Shown piece after piece: positions 32,860 to 43,913 of a stretch of DNA of 64,000 nt. Each line of letters begins with the position of its first letter. Position 1 is the first letter of the stretch. The stretch is taken from NCBI GenBank assembly GCA_014058105.1, contig JACGCM010000715.1:744001-808000 (forward strand), read 5' to 3'. Made by a program: the position numbers and the translations under genes. Under the pieces are notes generated by a model that did not search any database, was not told the origin of the DNA, and saw nothing but the letters and a program-made list of their open reading frames with translations. The stretch comes from Kingdonia uniflora. Lineage: Eukaryota > Streptophyta > Magnoliopsida > Ranunculales > Circaeasteraceae.

Positions 32860-33480
32860 GTTCTACTGTTGACAAAAGAGTGCCAGCGCTTGGCAGATGG
32901 TTTCCTGTATAGTTTTTTGTAAATTTTCCTGTTGTTTTTTGTAATTGCTATGCGAGCTGTGGTTCTGAGGATTCTGGAATGATGATGACATAATTTTTTC
33001 ATGCTCGAGCGAGCTTCTGACTTCCTTTGATCTCGTATACGCCGTCATTCCATTCAGCGCCAAATAATAGGTGGATGGAATAGCTCACATATTGTGTAAC
33101 CAGCAGCACCCCATTATACCCAAATAATGGGATTTTGTATTGATAAAATAAAATATCACAGGTTCTACCGTGATTGGAAGTATAATTTTTCTTGCACGTT
33201 CTTCTTTAGATCCGTTGAATCTACAGATATCAATGTCACTGGGCTGTACTTTGTCGGCTAGTCCCATCTGATCAATCGTACTTTAAAAAATAGAATTCGA
33301 TAGTACTCCCAGTATTTATCATCATCGTGTGAGGCACCATATTTTTCATTTTGAGCATGATCACCAAAGTATCATGGTGAGGATAGTTGAAATGACGAAC
33401 ATTACAATCGTTGAAAGAAATTCCTATTCATTGAGAGTTGGAAACGAGAAGTAAACGAGCTTTTTTGTCTTTCATGGACA
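32860..33480 (-). pseudogene. Tat1 aspartic protease, active-site Asp replaced by Asn
   Basis: Reading from about 33430 on the minus strand: …HDTLVIMLKMKNMVPHTMMIN, then TGSTIEFYF, the position of the Tat-type 'D(T/G)GSS' active site. Here it is NTGS. Downstream come …VEPVIFYFINTKSHYLGIMG…, …CCWLHN…, AIPSTYYLALNGMTAYTR, corresponding to the C-terminal part of these proteases ('…YN-IGRPWLH…AVPSTYH…'). Stops separate the parts. Loss of the catalytic Asp alone would inactivate it. Confidence 0.7.
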
Positions 33481-33929
33481 GGTCGTGACATTGGTTGACT
33501 CGTCTTCTCTTAGTTCTGTTCGATTGGTTGATGATCTGAGTCTCAACGAAGTGGCAAAGCGACATATGGTATAAGTGTCTCTCTCATGCCGGCTCTTTGG
33601 TTGATATGGCATCTGTAGTAAGTTTGTAACTCCCGTTCTTGTAGCTTTCGACGTATACAATGTACTTATGCATTCGTCCATCAGCGAAGATATACTATAA
33701 CAACCGCTGTAAGGCAAAATAGTGTTTTGTTTTATAATGTCTGACCTTTTGCTGAATGCAATATGGTTTGTTCTCAATGGGTTGGAAATATTGTGCATTG
33801 CAGAAGAAATGATTCTTCTAAAGTATAGGATAAATGTTGGCTATGGTCACATTCATTTTGGAAAGGTAGGGCTTGAGCAAGTTATTCCCTTTTCGAGGTC
33901 GCTCGTCGTTAGATTTTTTCCGTTTCCTC
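33481..33929 (-). other. Tat1 gag C-terminus to protease
   Basis: Degenerate sequence where a zinc knuckle would be expected; none could be read. The 108-codon frame at 33472-33798 is Ser/Thr/Arg-rich and not clearly coding. Confidence 0.35.
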
Positions 33930-34510
33930 TCTCCCTGGCTGGCTGACTGATCTCAAGGATTTAATGTTGACTTCTGTGGTTTCTATCTGTCAAATACCAT
34001 TCTTTCTAGGTCGATATAATCGTTAACCTTTTCGATCATATCTTCCAGAGTTGTTGGTTTGTTGAGGATGAGGTATTCCTTCGCCCTTCCATCAACAAGT
34101 AGCGCATTGGTGAAAGCTAAAATGGTAATCTTCTGGTCGAGTCAATCTACTTTATGAGCTAACTCCAAGAACTTCTTAGTGATCGTCTCGAGCTTCTCGC
34201 CTAGCATCTGCTTAAGACTAAAGAGGGAGTATAAATTCTTTTCTTTGTCTCTGTTGTACTAGTAATTCTTGACGAAAAGTTTTCGCAGCTGTTCGAAAAT
34301 TATGATGGATCCTTCAGATAGTGTGTGGAACCATCGCGGAGGTTCTCCGGACAAGCTGGTAGGAAAAAGCCAGCAGAGAATAGGGTTGGATGTGGAATCT
34401 AGGCCTAAAGCGTCTTGAAACTCTTGGACGTGCTCCACTGGATCTGTTTTTTTGCATTTGCATATCTTTAGAGTATGGAACCCGGTGGGGGCCTCACCAT
34501 CCAATAGCTT
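33930..34510 (-). pseudogene. Tat1 gag
   Basis: The minus strand encodes a retrotransposon gag domain: …TDPVEHVQEFQDALGLDSTSN…, …LCWLFPTSLSGEPPRWFHTL…, …GSIIIFEQLRKLFVKNY…, then after a stop …LYSLFSLKQMLGEKLETITK…, …LAHKVD…, …ILAFTNALLVDGRAKEYL…. This is the usual 'P-x-E/D-H-x-x-x-F/Y … F-x-x-x-L-x-G-x-A/P-x-x-W-F-x-x-L-x-x-G-S-I' pattern. Stops near 34260 and 34145 break it. Gag would form the particle in which the element is copied. Confidence 0.8.
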
Positions 34511-35140
34511 CTATGCGATCGGGTTCTTCTGTAATCTATTGTTGATTCCTTTAGTCGGAGTCTGAGCTTCTTGCATTTCATTGATTCGTCTCTCGACATG
34601 TTCCTGAGTCATATATTGTCAAGCTGCGGTGGTTGGGCGGGTGACGCATCCTTCTCTAGGATTATGGTTGCCACTTCTTTCACTTAGACGTTCTTTTGTT
34701 GCCACTCGAACTCTTTGAGGTAGATTTTCAATCTACCTGACTCCCGCTAGGCCACCATCTACTTCCTGGTGGGCCTCCTGGATCGGAATGGGTTCCATTT
34801 CCTGTTGATGATGGTTAGATCGAAGCGCACCTCCTACATGATTGCTCTTCGGAGGAGGTCTTATTCTATCATGAATGGAAATCCGTGAGCCTTCAGGTTG
34901 CACTGCTTTGTTCTTTTGGGCGGGGACTTGCTGACCCTGAAAAACCTTTAGTGCGTCATGTATAATCGCCAGATATTACTCCAAAGTAGCCTATCTTTCT
35001 ATTTTAGAATTTAAGGTGGCCCACAGATCTGCTAGCACGGTATTTTCTTCTACTTGAACTATTTGCGTGCTCTGACCTAGAGGTAACATTCTGAAAGGAG
35101 ATGATTAACAGTTTCTAAGGCAATGGGTTTAAGAACTTCT
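34511..35140 (-). other. Tat1 leader and gag N-terminal region
   Basis: The minus strand between the primer site and the gag core has polar, Arg/Glu-rich but broken coding sequence, probably the gag N-terminus. No separate gene is recognised. Confidence 0.4.
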
Positions 35141-35160
35141 GTTCCCACAGACGGCGCCAA
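35141..35160 (-). other. Primer-binding site of Tat1
   Basis: On the minus strand, directly after the 5' LTR, the sequence is TTGGCGCCGTCTGTGGGAAC. A TGGCGCCGTCTGTGGGAA-type site is usual in plant Tat/RIRE2-like gypsy elements and pairs with the CCA end of a host tRNA. Confidence 0.8.
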
Positions 35161-35161
35161 A

Positions 35162-35887
35162 TGTAATAGCCTAATTCTAGGGTCTGTACTTAGCCTTTAT
35201 ACTAGATGTAATCAGAACGCTAATAATATCTAACACAAAAGTTTAGGGTGGAAAACCTTTGAATAGGTTAAAAACTATGACCTCTCTTGAAGATTTTAGA
35301 AAGAGAGAGATGTTATTGAGAATGCTAGCTATTACAATGAGTACTCTGAATCTATGAAGTTTTGGAGTAGGGATTTTTCTGTATTGAATGGCCTGTCCCT
35401 AATCTATAATTCTCTGGTCCTATTTATAGGTCTCATCATATGACCATCAATATTCTTAATGGTGGATGCTACAAAGTAGATGTTAGATATTCTTTGACCA
35501 GATGATGTAACGTCCTGACCTCTGTTATTATACAACGTTGATGACTGTACACTTGCGTATATCTAACTACTGATATGGAGGTCAAAAGCAATGACTCAAA
35601 CTGAGAAATATTGAATATATCTTTAGTAGTATTTCCTGTATACTGACAAGGTTGAGGATGAAGCTTTGAGTCCGTGATATAAAATAAGCTATTACAAGAT
35701 GGCTCTCAACCAATAGCACGAGGAGCCTCATGGACGAGTGGTGTTGGTTAAGAAATTTGTGATATATTTACTTCTTGGCGTTGCTGTCTTGATTCTTTCT
35801 GTGCCACATACTCTATTGCTGTGATCGAAAACTCGTATGTAGTTCAAAGATAAAGCATAAGTTTGAGATGCAAAATACGCTACTACA
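35162..35887 (-). repeat. 5' LTR of Tat1 (726 bp)
   Basis: On the minus strand it starts TGTAGTAGCGTATTT… and ends …GGCTATTACA. It matches the left LTR throughout with many substitutions and small indels. It is followed on the minus strand by the primer site. Confidence 0.9.
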
Positions 35888-36541
35888 CATACGACTGTAA
35901 GTCATATCTAAATCATAGTTAATTGTCACGGACAAATACCTAGAGCTCAATTGGGAATTGTTTGTCTTATTTCTAAAAATTTGGTGTTTGAGGAACCAAT
36001 TTTTTGTATTTAGGTGCAATTAGATGTTATATGATAACATTTAGAGGTATATATGCATTAATAACAACCTATAGTACCCTAGAATGTTAGTTTAAAGACA
36101 GGCATAATCAACCTATTTTGTGAGCCCAACAGACTTCGGGGTGGGACCACTTGTCAGCTAAACATCTAATACCCCTCATATTCGTTGCAAATAGGGTCAT
36201 TTGGCTTAAGTATACATACCTTTAGAGAACTTGAGGTCTTAAAATACCCTAGTTCTCAGAATATGGATAACATACATCTAATGATTTTAAATAACAATCT
36301 TGGCTAAGATTCTATTAAAACGTACACCTAAAATTAAGATCATCATTTTTACTAGGTAAAAATTTGAGATTTAATTATTAGAAAAGAATTTCATGAGTTT
36401 TAGAATATGAACATGGTTCAACTATAATATGATTGGGAATAATTAATTTTTTATTATTTTAAATACTATGATCTATCTTTAATGCATTTGATATGTTTAT
36501 CAAGAATTGTTACTGATTACAATCTATATCTTGCATTACAG
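35888..36541 (+). other. Presumed right half of the C1 leader
   Basis: AT-rich, no open frames of note, running directly into the C1 gag start codon at 36542. Interpreted as leader sequence displaced by Tat1. Confidence 0.35.
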
Positions 36542-37506
36542 ATGTCTACGAAACTCAAAAATGTTAAATTTCTACCATTGCTACTCACTGGAGCCAATTA
36601 CCTCACTTGGTGCATTGACGGTGACTTATTCTTGAAGTCTTTTGGTACGTAGAAGACCATCATTATTGGTAACAAGGAAGATCCCATGGACAAAGCAAGG
36701 GCTTTGTTTATCCTCCATCATCATATTCAGGATGACCTGAAGACTGAATACCTTAACACGGTTGAGCCAGCTGACTTATTGGCAAGCATGAAGGGGCGTT
36801 ATGGTCATCAAAAGACTATTATGCTCCCAAAAGTGATACACCAATGGAACACCCTTAGGTTCCAATACTTTATGACGGTCATTAATTACAACTCAGAAGT
36901 CCATAAAATTACTTCTGTACTTGAGTTGTGTGAGAGGAAAGTCACTGATGCTAAAATGGTAAAGAAGACCCTATCAACCTTCCATTCTAGCAATATTGCG
37001 ATTCAGAGGCAATATCGGCGAGAAAACTTGACGATTCATGAAGTCTTGATTCAGGCACTGCTCCTCTTTGAGCAGAACGATAAACTTCTGATGAAGAATC
37101 ATGTTATGCGTCCTTCTGGGAGTGCATCGTTGCCTGCATTGAACAATGTTTAGTTTTAGGGAAATAACTCTATACATCAGGGACAAAGATATGGAAGGGG
37201 TAGAGGAAGATGCCAGTGATACATGAAGGGCTGGAACCAGAAACCCTTTTACTCTAGGAGAGGTAAAGGATTTAAGAAATCTAGGACCTGGATACTAGGC
37301 AATGTGATGAAGGAAAAGAAGACTGATCAGGGATCTACTTGCTTTAACTGCGGTGACACAAGACACTGGGCACGGGAAAGCCATGCACCACGGGTGGCTA
37401 TAGGTGACAAAGTCAACACCTACTATGCAGTTGTTGACACTAACTCCGCCCCTGTAGAGGTTACAGCGTCAGACTTCTTCGACGACACTGATGCCGTCAT
37501 GGATTA
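36542..37506 (+). pseudogene. C1 gag (copia type) with zinc knuckle
   Basis: From ATG 36542 the frame reads MSTKLKNVKFLPLLLTGANY, LTWCIDGDLFLKSFGT, then a stop, then …DKARALFILHHHIQDDLKTE…, …LASMKGRYGHQKTIMLPKV…, …TLSTFHSSNIAIQRQYR…, …LLLFEQNDKLLMKNHVMRPS…. This is a common plant copia gag. A shift or stop follows, then CFNCGDTRHWARES. The knuckle is C-x2-C-x4-H-x4-S, with the last Cys changed to Ser. It ends …SDFFDDTDAVMD-stop, a usual C-terminus of this family. Confidence 0.85.
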
Positions 37507-39156
37507 ACATATGGAGTAATCCGTAATAATTTCTCAATATACATGTGATGTCACATTAGAGAGAGCACTAATAGTTTTTTTTTTCTCGTATAGACTTGAT
37601 TTACTATTCTTTTTGTTGTTAGTATTTTTGACTTTGTTGGGAACATATCATTTATATTTCAATAAAGTGCTCGTGACATACATGCGATTTCCAATTTGTT
37701 ATAAATTGTGATTATTCGAATTTATTGCTTGGGGAGTAGTTAAATTCTATGTATGATAGTTGATCTACTATATACAACCCACCTATGGATCTATCTTCTC
37801 ATTGAGCATGACCGATAATTGGATGAGTGGCGATATTTGTCTAAGATACATTAGTACCACGCACTCGATCCTTTTGAGATATTAATATATTTTTTGTCTA
37901 ACCATGTATATAGGGGATGACACGAATATCATATGCACTAAGTGCGTCATACTAGTAAATCCATCCAAATTTTACTGAGTTTAGAGATATACATGATAAT
38001 ACTTATCACGTAATGACAATCGAAAAAAATGACAGATAATTTTCTGTGTATTTACTCCATATGTAAAGGTTAGAGCACGTTATTGGAATGGTTTCCAATA
38101 CACTCCTCAGAGCTCGAATAGTGAGGTGAATTATTTGGATTACATCTCAACTTTCCTTAAAATAAGAGAAGATTCAAAAAGTGTATCTGTAATGATTGCT
38201 TTCAAGGAAAGTCTATTATTTTATCCTAGTATGACAAAGGTGGAGTGGGATCTCAGTCTTTGCTCCAAGCACATCCATGGAGACACATGTGAACCTTTCC
38301 ATCCACATAGTGTCCCACTTGAATATTAATGGTCATAAAGGACGCATCAAGGAGATGGTCTTATGTTTGCCTACTCATTAAATCTACGAATGTAATGTTA
38401 CTACAACTTCTCACTTAGATCATTCGATCGTAGGCTCAGTTCCTAGATTAACTGATCAAACTTGATCGATGCGAATTGACGGGGATTGGGAGTTGGACTC
38501 ACAGGCTTTTGATGATTATTTTACCACCAAATGGGATAGATGATTAAGCATCGTGAGTACCCCATACAATACCTAACTCGGGATTGGCAGATAACCTAAT
38601 CAATTGATTTAGGATAATTGCTAAGCCACTGTTATCACGATCACAACTTCAGGCTAGTGTGTGGGATATGCATTCTTGCTCCCACAAGACTGATTAAAGA
38701 TCTTCCATTAGCAAATCATCAAATTATTTTTTCCCAAAAGCGACTAGTAACTGGTTCGGATCCCGGTGTCGCCCAACGAAGAACATTTGGATATTCCATA
38801 AATGTACTAATCGTACCACATATATGAAGATGGGACCCTCAACATCCGCCTGGTATTATGTGGGTTATGATTCGCATTTATCACTGGATATTTGAACCCA
38901 CTGGCGACGTATATATTGTAGGGCAGATAATTATCACTTTGATGAGACGATATTCCCAATATTGAGGGGAGATATGACAGTCAATGTTGAGGATGTTTCC
39001 AAGAGGTCTTGGAAAATACCATCGTTGTCTTATCTAGATCTCTATACATAAGTTAGGTAACAATAAGGTTCAACAGATTATAAACCTTCAATAGGTCACA
39101 AATGATTTGCTAGATGCATTCATAGGCACTTTTGAAGTACCGTAAGTGTATGTACC
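37507..39156 (+). pseudogene. C1 pol N-terminal part: degenerate integrase
   Basis: Heavily decayed but readable in pieces: …KHIHGDTCEPFHPHSVP… (the 'IHGDICGPIHPxCGPF' position), MRIDGDWELDSQAFDDY ('RLDNAGEFTSQxFDDY', with the catalytic Asp kept), …MGPSTSAWYYVGYDSHLSL…, …YHFDETIFPILRGD…. Stops and shifts are frequent. No protease could be read in 37507-37790, an AT-rich stretch. The text stops at 39156, where the Athila LTR begins, and resumes at 53724. Confidence 0.7.
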
Positions 39157-39602
39157 TGATAGGTGCATTTATGTGTCTTATTTAGACCTCTTTAACATAT
39201 TCTTTTGATCGTCTTAAGACCTTAATTTTCTAATTATATCGTGTTATTATCTTTTCAGGGTAATAAAAGTATTGGAGATCAGATGACGAGAAAAGTGTCA
39301 AATTATATCAAAAATGCAGTTTCGAAGCACTTAAGCAAAAAGACTGTAAGCCAAATGGCATCCATCTCTTGAAGTGTATTTGAGGTAGCCAAATTTGACC
39401 AAATACATATAGAAACATCTTTAGCAGTCGACGGTCAACCTCTGAGACAATTAACCAACAAAAAATATCCTGAATGCTGAAATTTTGTGAGAGGTTGGAG
39501 GAGATCTCGGAGCAGGCAGATTAAATCACCTCCGATTTACGTGATATTTTATGAGCATTTAAAAGATAAGAAAAGGAAGATTCTAGAATTTTTCTGTATT
39601 TT
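39157..39602 (+). repeat. Athila 5' LTR, first part
   Basis: It begins TGATAGGTGCATTTATG. It is similar, inverted, to 53290-53723. It is interrupted at 39602 by G2 and resumes at 42756; the inverted LTR copy reads straight through this point (about 53265), which shows where G2 inserted. Confidence 0.85.
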
Positions 39603-40090
39603 TTAATCTATAATACAATTGAGAAGCTTTTAGTTAGTGGAGAAAACACGAAGAATACCAATTGGGAAAAATAAAGCTTCAATTGCTTTAAAAAATGAAG
39701 TAGATTATAATGAATCACTCCAAAACCCTAGGCTTTTCTAAGAACTTTTTCAGATCTAACATAAGAAAAAAAGATAACCTAAGTTCCCTTTATATAGAGG
39801 GAACTTGAAATTACAAAATAGAATGCATCTCGAGGCAGAACAATGCCAAAGAATCAAAACACTGCCAGAGTCGTTCGAACGAACTAGGGAGTTGTTCGAA
39901 CGACCTTACGACTAATTGGTCTAAAACCCTAGAAACTTGCCTAGTCGTTAAAACAAAATCCCAACTCGTTCGAACAAAATATGGCTCTGGGCCAAAATTC
40001 TAGAGGACATGACAACTCGTTCGAACGACACTCAACTTCGTTCGAACAAATTTAACAAATCTTCAAATAACTCTAGATCCTCCTGGATCA
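39603..40090 (-). repeat. 3' LTR of G2 (488 bp)
   Basis: It matches 42288-42755 along its length. It holds exact or near TCGTTCGAACGA palindromes and the string complementary to 'ctagaattttggcccagagcc'. It has about 20 bp more than the 5' LTR, between two TTCGAAC motifs (about 39873-39900). Confidence 0.9.
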
Positions 40091-40627
40091 TGGCTCCCCC
40101 CTTTAGGAGCCTTGAGCCCTTGCTCAAGCTGGAACTGGAGAGGTAAGAATGCAGCGTTGCTCATTACCCTGCTGTGCCACTTTGACGTACGAGGTAGCTG
40201 ACCCTTCTTCCTAATACAAAATAACTTAAAATGAACACATGTCTTGCCTGGTAGCAACTTTCGGCGAATCACACTATGGCCTTGAGGATCATCATATCCT
40301 ACAACATAGCCTGACGTAACAAAAGGCTTTATCTGCATAGAAACCAACATAGCGGAATTAGTTGGTAATGGGGGTCGAGATAATCTATCAACCAATTTGT
40401 TATCCACTCCCTTCTTATACTGTATAATCAAGGGAAATTGTTAGAGATACGACAACCCCTTCATCTGGCGAGCTTGCTGTAGTTGAAAACTGGAACGGTT
40501 TGTGATCAGTATATACCATAACCTCCTCTTGTAAATTCCCCATATCGGTTTGTTGCTTAAAAAACACTATCATTGGAGGAAAGACTCTAGCCGACTTACC
40601 CTCTTGAACCAGTCGAACCAATAACAC
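40063..40627 (-). pseudogene. G2 RNase H remnant and linker
   Basis: On the minus strand: …LQEEVMVYTDHKPFQFSTT… (the TDHKPL box of gypsy RNase H), a shift, then …IIQYKKGVDNKLVDRLSRPP…, LPTNSAMLVSMQIKPF, corresponding to '…YKKGxxNxxADxLSRPP'. The chain then runs through the purine tract into the LTR. The catalytic Asp of the 'AD-x-LSR' motif reads VDRLSR, with Asp kept. No integrase follows. Confidence 0.75.
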
Positions 40628-40754
40628 AAACTTGAGTCGCCGTTACTAAATTTGACGTAGTGACATGCTCCTTACAAGCATTGAAATGGAACTCCTTTCC
40701 CTCCTTCACAAGATGATACTTGTGAGTTCTACGATGATAAATCACATCCCAGTC

Positions 40755-41012
40755 CTAAAGATAAGGGTTACCCAAGATTACCTGACACATATCCAAAGGA
40801 ACCACCTCATACGTCACCTCGTCAATAAACTTCTCAGAAATCACAAACTTGAATATACACTGCTTCGTGATCATCAAATCCGTATCTTTCTGAATCCATC
40901 CCAAACCATACGGCTTAGGATGAGCTGTAGTCGTCAAACCCATCTTCTTCACCAACGTCTCAGAAATTAAAATTTTATGACTACCCGGATCCATAATGGC
41001 CTTGACTAAACT
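40755..41012 (-). pseudogene. G2 aspartic protease
   Basis: The minus-strand frame reads MDPGSHKILISETLVKKM, GLTTTAHPKPYGLGWIQK, …FVISEKFIDEVTYEVVPLD…, MCQVILGNPYL. The active-site motif D-(S/T)-G-(S/A) is DPGS here, one change from DSGS. The C-terminal '(I/V)(I/L)G-x-P(W/Y)' box is kept as ILGNPYL. It follows gag after one stop. The sequence stops soon after this box, where reverse transcriptase should start. Confidence 0.75.
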
Positions 41013-42248
41013 CTACTTTACCTGAATACTGACATGAAAAAGCTTTTCCCGACTCTCCTCCTCGGTAACCAAAGTCCGCTGAAACATAAGTGTAAGCTTA
41101 GGATTCGGTTTATCTAAATCTGGAAGGTCAACAACATCAGTGGCTAGTGCATATTTCTCTTTATTACGCTTCTCCTCCTTCGGCCTAAGCTCCGGATGAA
41201 GTTTCCAATAATAATCGGAAAGATGCTCACTCGCCTTATAATAATTGCAATGAAATTCCTTGGATGAAGACCCCTCTCCTTTGGCCTCTCCCTTATGTTC
41301 ATTTTTCCAACTAAACTTGTAACCCGACTTGATCTTGTCGTCTTCTTTGTCACTTTTCAAGTACTTGCCTTCAATGGCAATTGCCTTCACAGTAGCTTCC
41401 TCGATATTGGCCACAGTAAAGAGTTTCAACTCTCTCCTAATAGACTCCGACAAACCCCCCGTGTACTTCATGAGCACCTCATACGCGTCCACATCAATGT
41501 CCAAAACAAAAACTTGGTTATGAAATACCTTAGTGTACTCCTGTACGGATTGCTCAAACTTTTGGCACAAATCGTGCCATTTATACCATCTTTCTTGCTC
41601 ATACCCAATCAGATAAAACTGTTTTCACACTAAAACCTTAAATTCTTTCCAACCCAAATCTCCTACATCGTAGTGTTTCCGATAAGATTTCCACCACGCG
41701 AGTGCATGACTTGCGATTTTCAATGTAGGGAAGCAAATTTACTGAGTACTAGAGTATTCGTAAACTGAAAAATATGTTTCTAACCTATCTAATCAGTTAT
41801 CCAATATCTCGGTATCGATCGAACCGTCGAATACCAGAATTTCAATCTTAAAACCAATACAAAGATTACGTATAGGATTCGTGGACTTACCAATAACTGA
41901 TCGCTCCTCGTCGGATTCGGCATCACTAAAATCACTAGTGATCTCTGTAGTACGCTTGTCACCATCCCCCTTCATAACCCCTTTCTTCTTCGAATGGCCT
42001 TACCGTTTCCCCAAAGCGGAAGCCTTTGCGAAGTTTGTGAGACACAATTGTTCAACTAACTCCCTTACATTAGAAGTTAAGCCAGAAACTATCATTTCCA
42101 AAGTCGTGAGTCGATCGTCGAAATTGGAATCGCCCATCTCCAAATCTTCATTCTTCTTTGAATTTGGTTTGCGATAGATCTTCATCGGACTCACTAGCTT
42201 TTCCTTCGTTTGCTTGAGACGGTCACGTGTAAAAACCATAAACCACAA
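41013..42248 (-). pseudogene. G2 gag
   Basis: Minus-strand chain: 42000-42248 (…SNFDDRLTTLEMIVSGLTSN…, a coiled N-terminal helix), 41793-41975 (…CIGFKIEILVFDGSIDTEI…), a stop-rich middle part corresponding to the gag core, and 41013-41570 (MCQKFEQSVQEYTKVFHNQ, …MKYTGGLSESIRRELKLF…, …VKAIAIEGKYL…). The latter ends in a degenerate zinc-binding segment (…HCNYYKASEHLSDYYWKLHP). The 'KIEIPVFDG … QSVQEYTxEFHN … YxxGLxxxIRxEL' layout is the usual Ty3/gypsy gag. Confidence 0.8.
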
Positions 42249-42278
42249 TCAACCCCCCGTGAATTAAAACTGGAAAAC

Positions 42279-42755
42279 TGATACCACTTAATCCACAATA
42301 CGATTGAGAAGCTTTTAGTTAGTAGAGAAAACACGAAGAACACCAATTGGGAAAAATAAAGCTTTAATTGCTTAAAAAAAAACAAAGTAGATTACAATGA
42401 ATCACTCCAAACCCTAGGCTTCTCTCAGAACTCTTTCAGATCTAACATAAGAAAAAAAAGATAACCTAAATCCCCTTTATATAGAGGAAATTTGAAATTA
42501 CAAGATAGAACGCATCTCGAGACAAAATAATGCATGAGAATCAAAATACCGCAAGAGTCATTCGAACAACCTTACGACTAATTGGTCTAAAACCCTAAAA
42601 ACTTGCCTAGTCGTTCAAACAAAATCCCATCTCATTCGAGCGAAATATGGCTCTGGGCGAAAATTCTAGAGGATATGACAACTCATTCGAACGACACTCA
42701 ACTTCGTTCGAACGACTTTGACAAATCTTCAAATAACTCTAGATCCTCCTAATCA
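42279..42755 (-). repeat. 5' LTR of G2 with adjacent primer site
   Basis: The LTR is 42288-42755. On the minus strand it starts TGATTAGGAGGATCTAGAG and ends …GTGGATTAA. It is followed by (G)TGGTATCAG, the common initiator-Met tRNA site, at about 42279-42287. TTCGAAC-type palindromes are present but partly mutated here. Confidence 0.85.
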
Positions 42756-43782
42756 TTTTTCCCACACGTCAGACAGCCTGTAAAATACTCCAACGCGATT
42801 AGATTGGATAAATATAATATTAAGGTTTTCCTATAAATACTTGAAAAAGGTTCCTAATAGAGAGACCTTCACACTAGTTCATAATTTTGTTTTAGAGTTT
42901 ATTTTGAAGGCTTTTTCAGATCTGAGTTTGCATCTCTCTCCTTTCCTTTGCTTTTACTTTTAATGCTTATAGGTTAATTCTTATTGCTTGTTTAATTGAT
43001 GATGTTAGATGTTAATTATTTTCTTTGTTTAATTTTAATCATGGTAGCCTAATCTCTTTATCAAGGGAAGAGATGAAGCCGCCATGGTGATGGTTAGATA
43101 GAATAATCTCTATATTTATCAGGAATTTTTGTAGTTTGAGAGAAATTATCTAAAGATCTCCAATTTCCAATAAAATCAATACCTCTAGCGAGGGTTGAGA
43201 TTTGCAGAGATTAATAATTATCATGAATAAAATGAATTTTCTAGAGATAATGATTTGTTTATTTGTGCATGATTATCGCTTTTTATTTTGAAACGTTAAG
43301 ATTTGTGTTTATTTCGAGAGAAGGGATTCATTTACTTGGTGAGTATAAAATTATTTGAATCTTCTTCGAGAGGTGGGATTATTTAAAGTTTTGCTCATCG
43401 TTATTTATTTTACATGAAGAAAATATGGAGCTGATATATTATCGTTTCTCTAAATATAGGATAATTAATTTTCATAATTTTGGCTAGTGTCTAAATTGGT
43501 TGTATTAATTTCTTATGATCAAACATGTTTAAAGAAATGAGATGTTCTTTTATTGATCACATCATAGTGGTGGAGTTTTAACCCTTGATTGTTTTACTTT
43601 TATTATCTCTCTAAATTAATTATTGTTTATTTCTTAGTTCTTTAATCCTTACAAAACCCCTTCCCAAGTTTCTTGCTTTACCTAGAAATTTCTACCTCCC
43701 TGTGGATTGACACCCTACTTATCCTTATATTATATATCTATTGAGTAGGTTATTTTTTATAAGACTTAAAGACGAATTATCA
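42756..43782 (+). repeat. Athila 5' LTR, second part
   Basis: It continues the LTR after G2 (tttttcccacacg…) and ends …CGAATTATCA at 43782. Together with 39157-39602 the LTR is about 1.47 kb, in the normal Athila range. A TATA-like 'cctataaatacttg' lies at about 42829, in the inverted copy as well. Confidence 0.8.
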
Positions 43783-43784
43783 AA

Positions 43785-43802
43785 TGGTACTGTTGTCGGG
43801 GA
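43785..43802 (+). other. Athila primer-binding site
   Basis: TGGTACTGTTGTCGGGGA lies two bases after the LTR. It differs at few positions from TGGCGCCGTTGCCGGGGA, the tRNA-Asp-type site typical of Athila elements. Confidence 0.8.
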
Positions 43803-43913
43803 ATTAACGGTATTTTTGCTTGGTTTAATAGGATTCTTTAGATTAGTTTAAAAAAAATAGTTTTTTTATTTCTAGTATAATAATTAATAGTTATAGTATC
43901 TATATTTGGTTTT

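Larger units (their letters stand above)
20892..35887 (-). mobile_element. Tat1: 15-kb Ty3/gypsy element of the Tat lineage
   Basis: LTR-bounded element on the minus strand. The 5' LTR is 35162-35887, then the primer site (35141-35160), gag (33.9-34.5 kb), protease (33 kb), reverse transcriptase (32 kb), RNase H (31.6 kb), a second RNase H (31.2 kb), integrase (30.0-30.7 kb), a 44-bp tandem repeat (29.1-29.4 kb), about 7 kb with plus-strand (antisense) coding sequence, the purine tract and the 3' LTR 20892-21632. The second RNase H after the first and the long 3' region are marks of Tat/Ogre-type elements. The LTRs differ at roughly one position in eight by eye, and all pol domains have stops or frameshifts, so the copy is old. 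Confidence 0.9.
39603..42755 (-). mobile_element. G2: internally deleted Ty3/gypsy element
   Basis: Minus-strand element inside the Athila LTR. The 5' LTR is 42288-42755, followed by the primer site (TGGTATCAG), gag, protease, a remnant of RNase H, the purine tract (CTAAAGGGGGGAG, complement at about 40093-40106) and 3' LTR 39603-40090. Only about 130 bp separate the protease from the RNase H end, so reverse transcriptase is deleted, and no integrase is present. The flanks are a T run, ATTTT on the left and TTTTT on the right, compatible with a 5-bp duplication. LTR type and gag suggest a chromovirus-like gypsy element. Confidence 0.85.
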
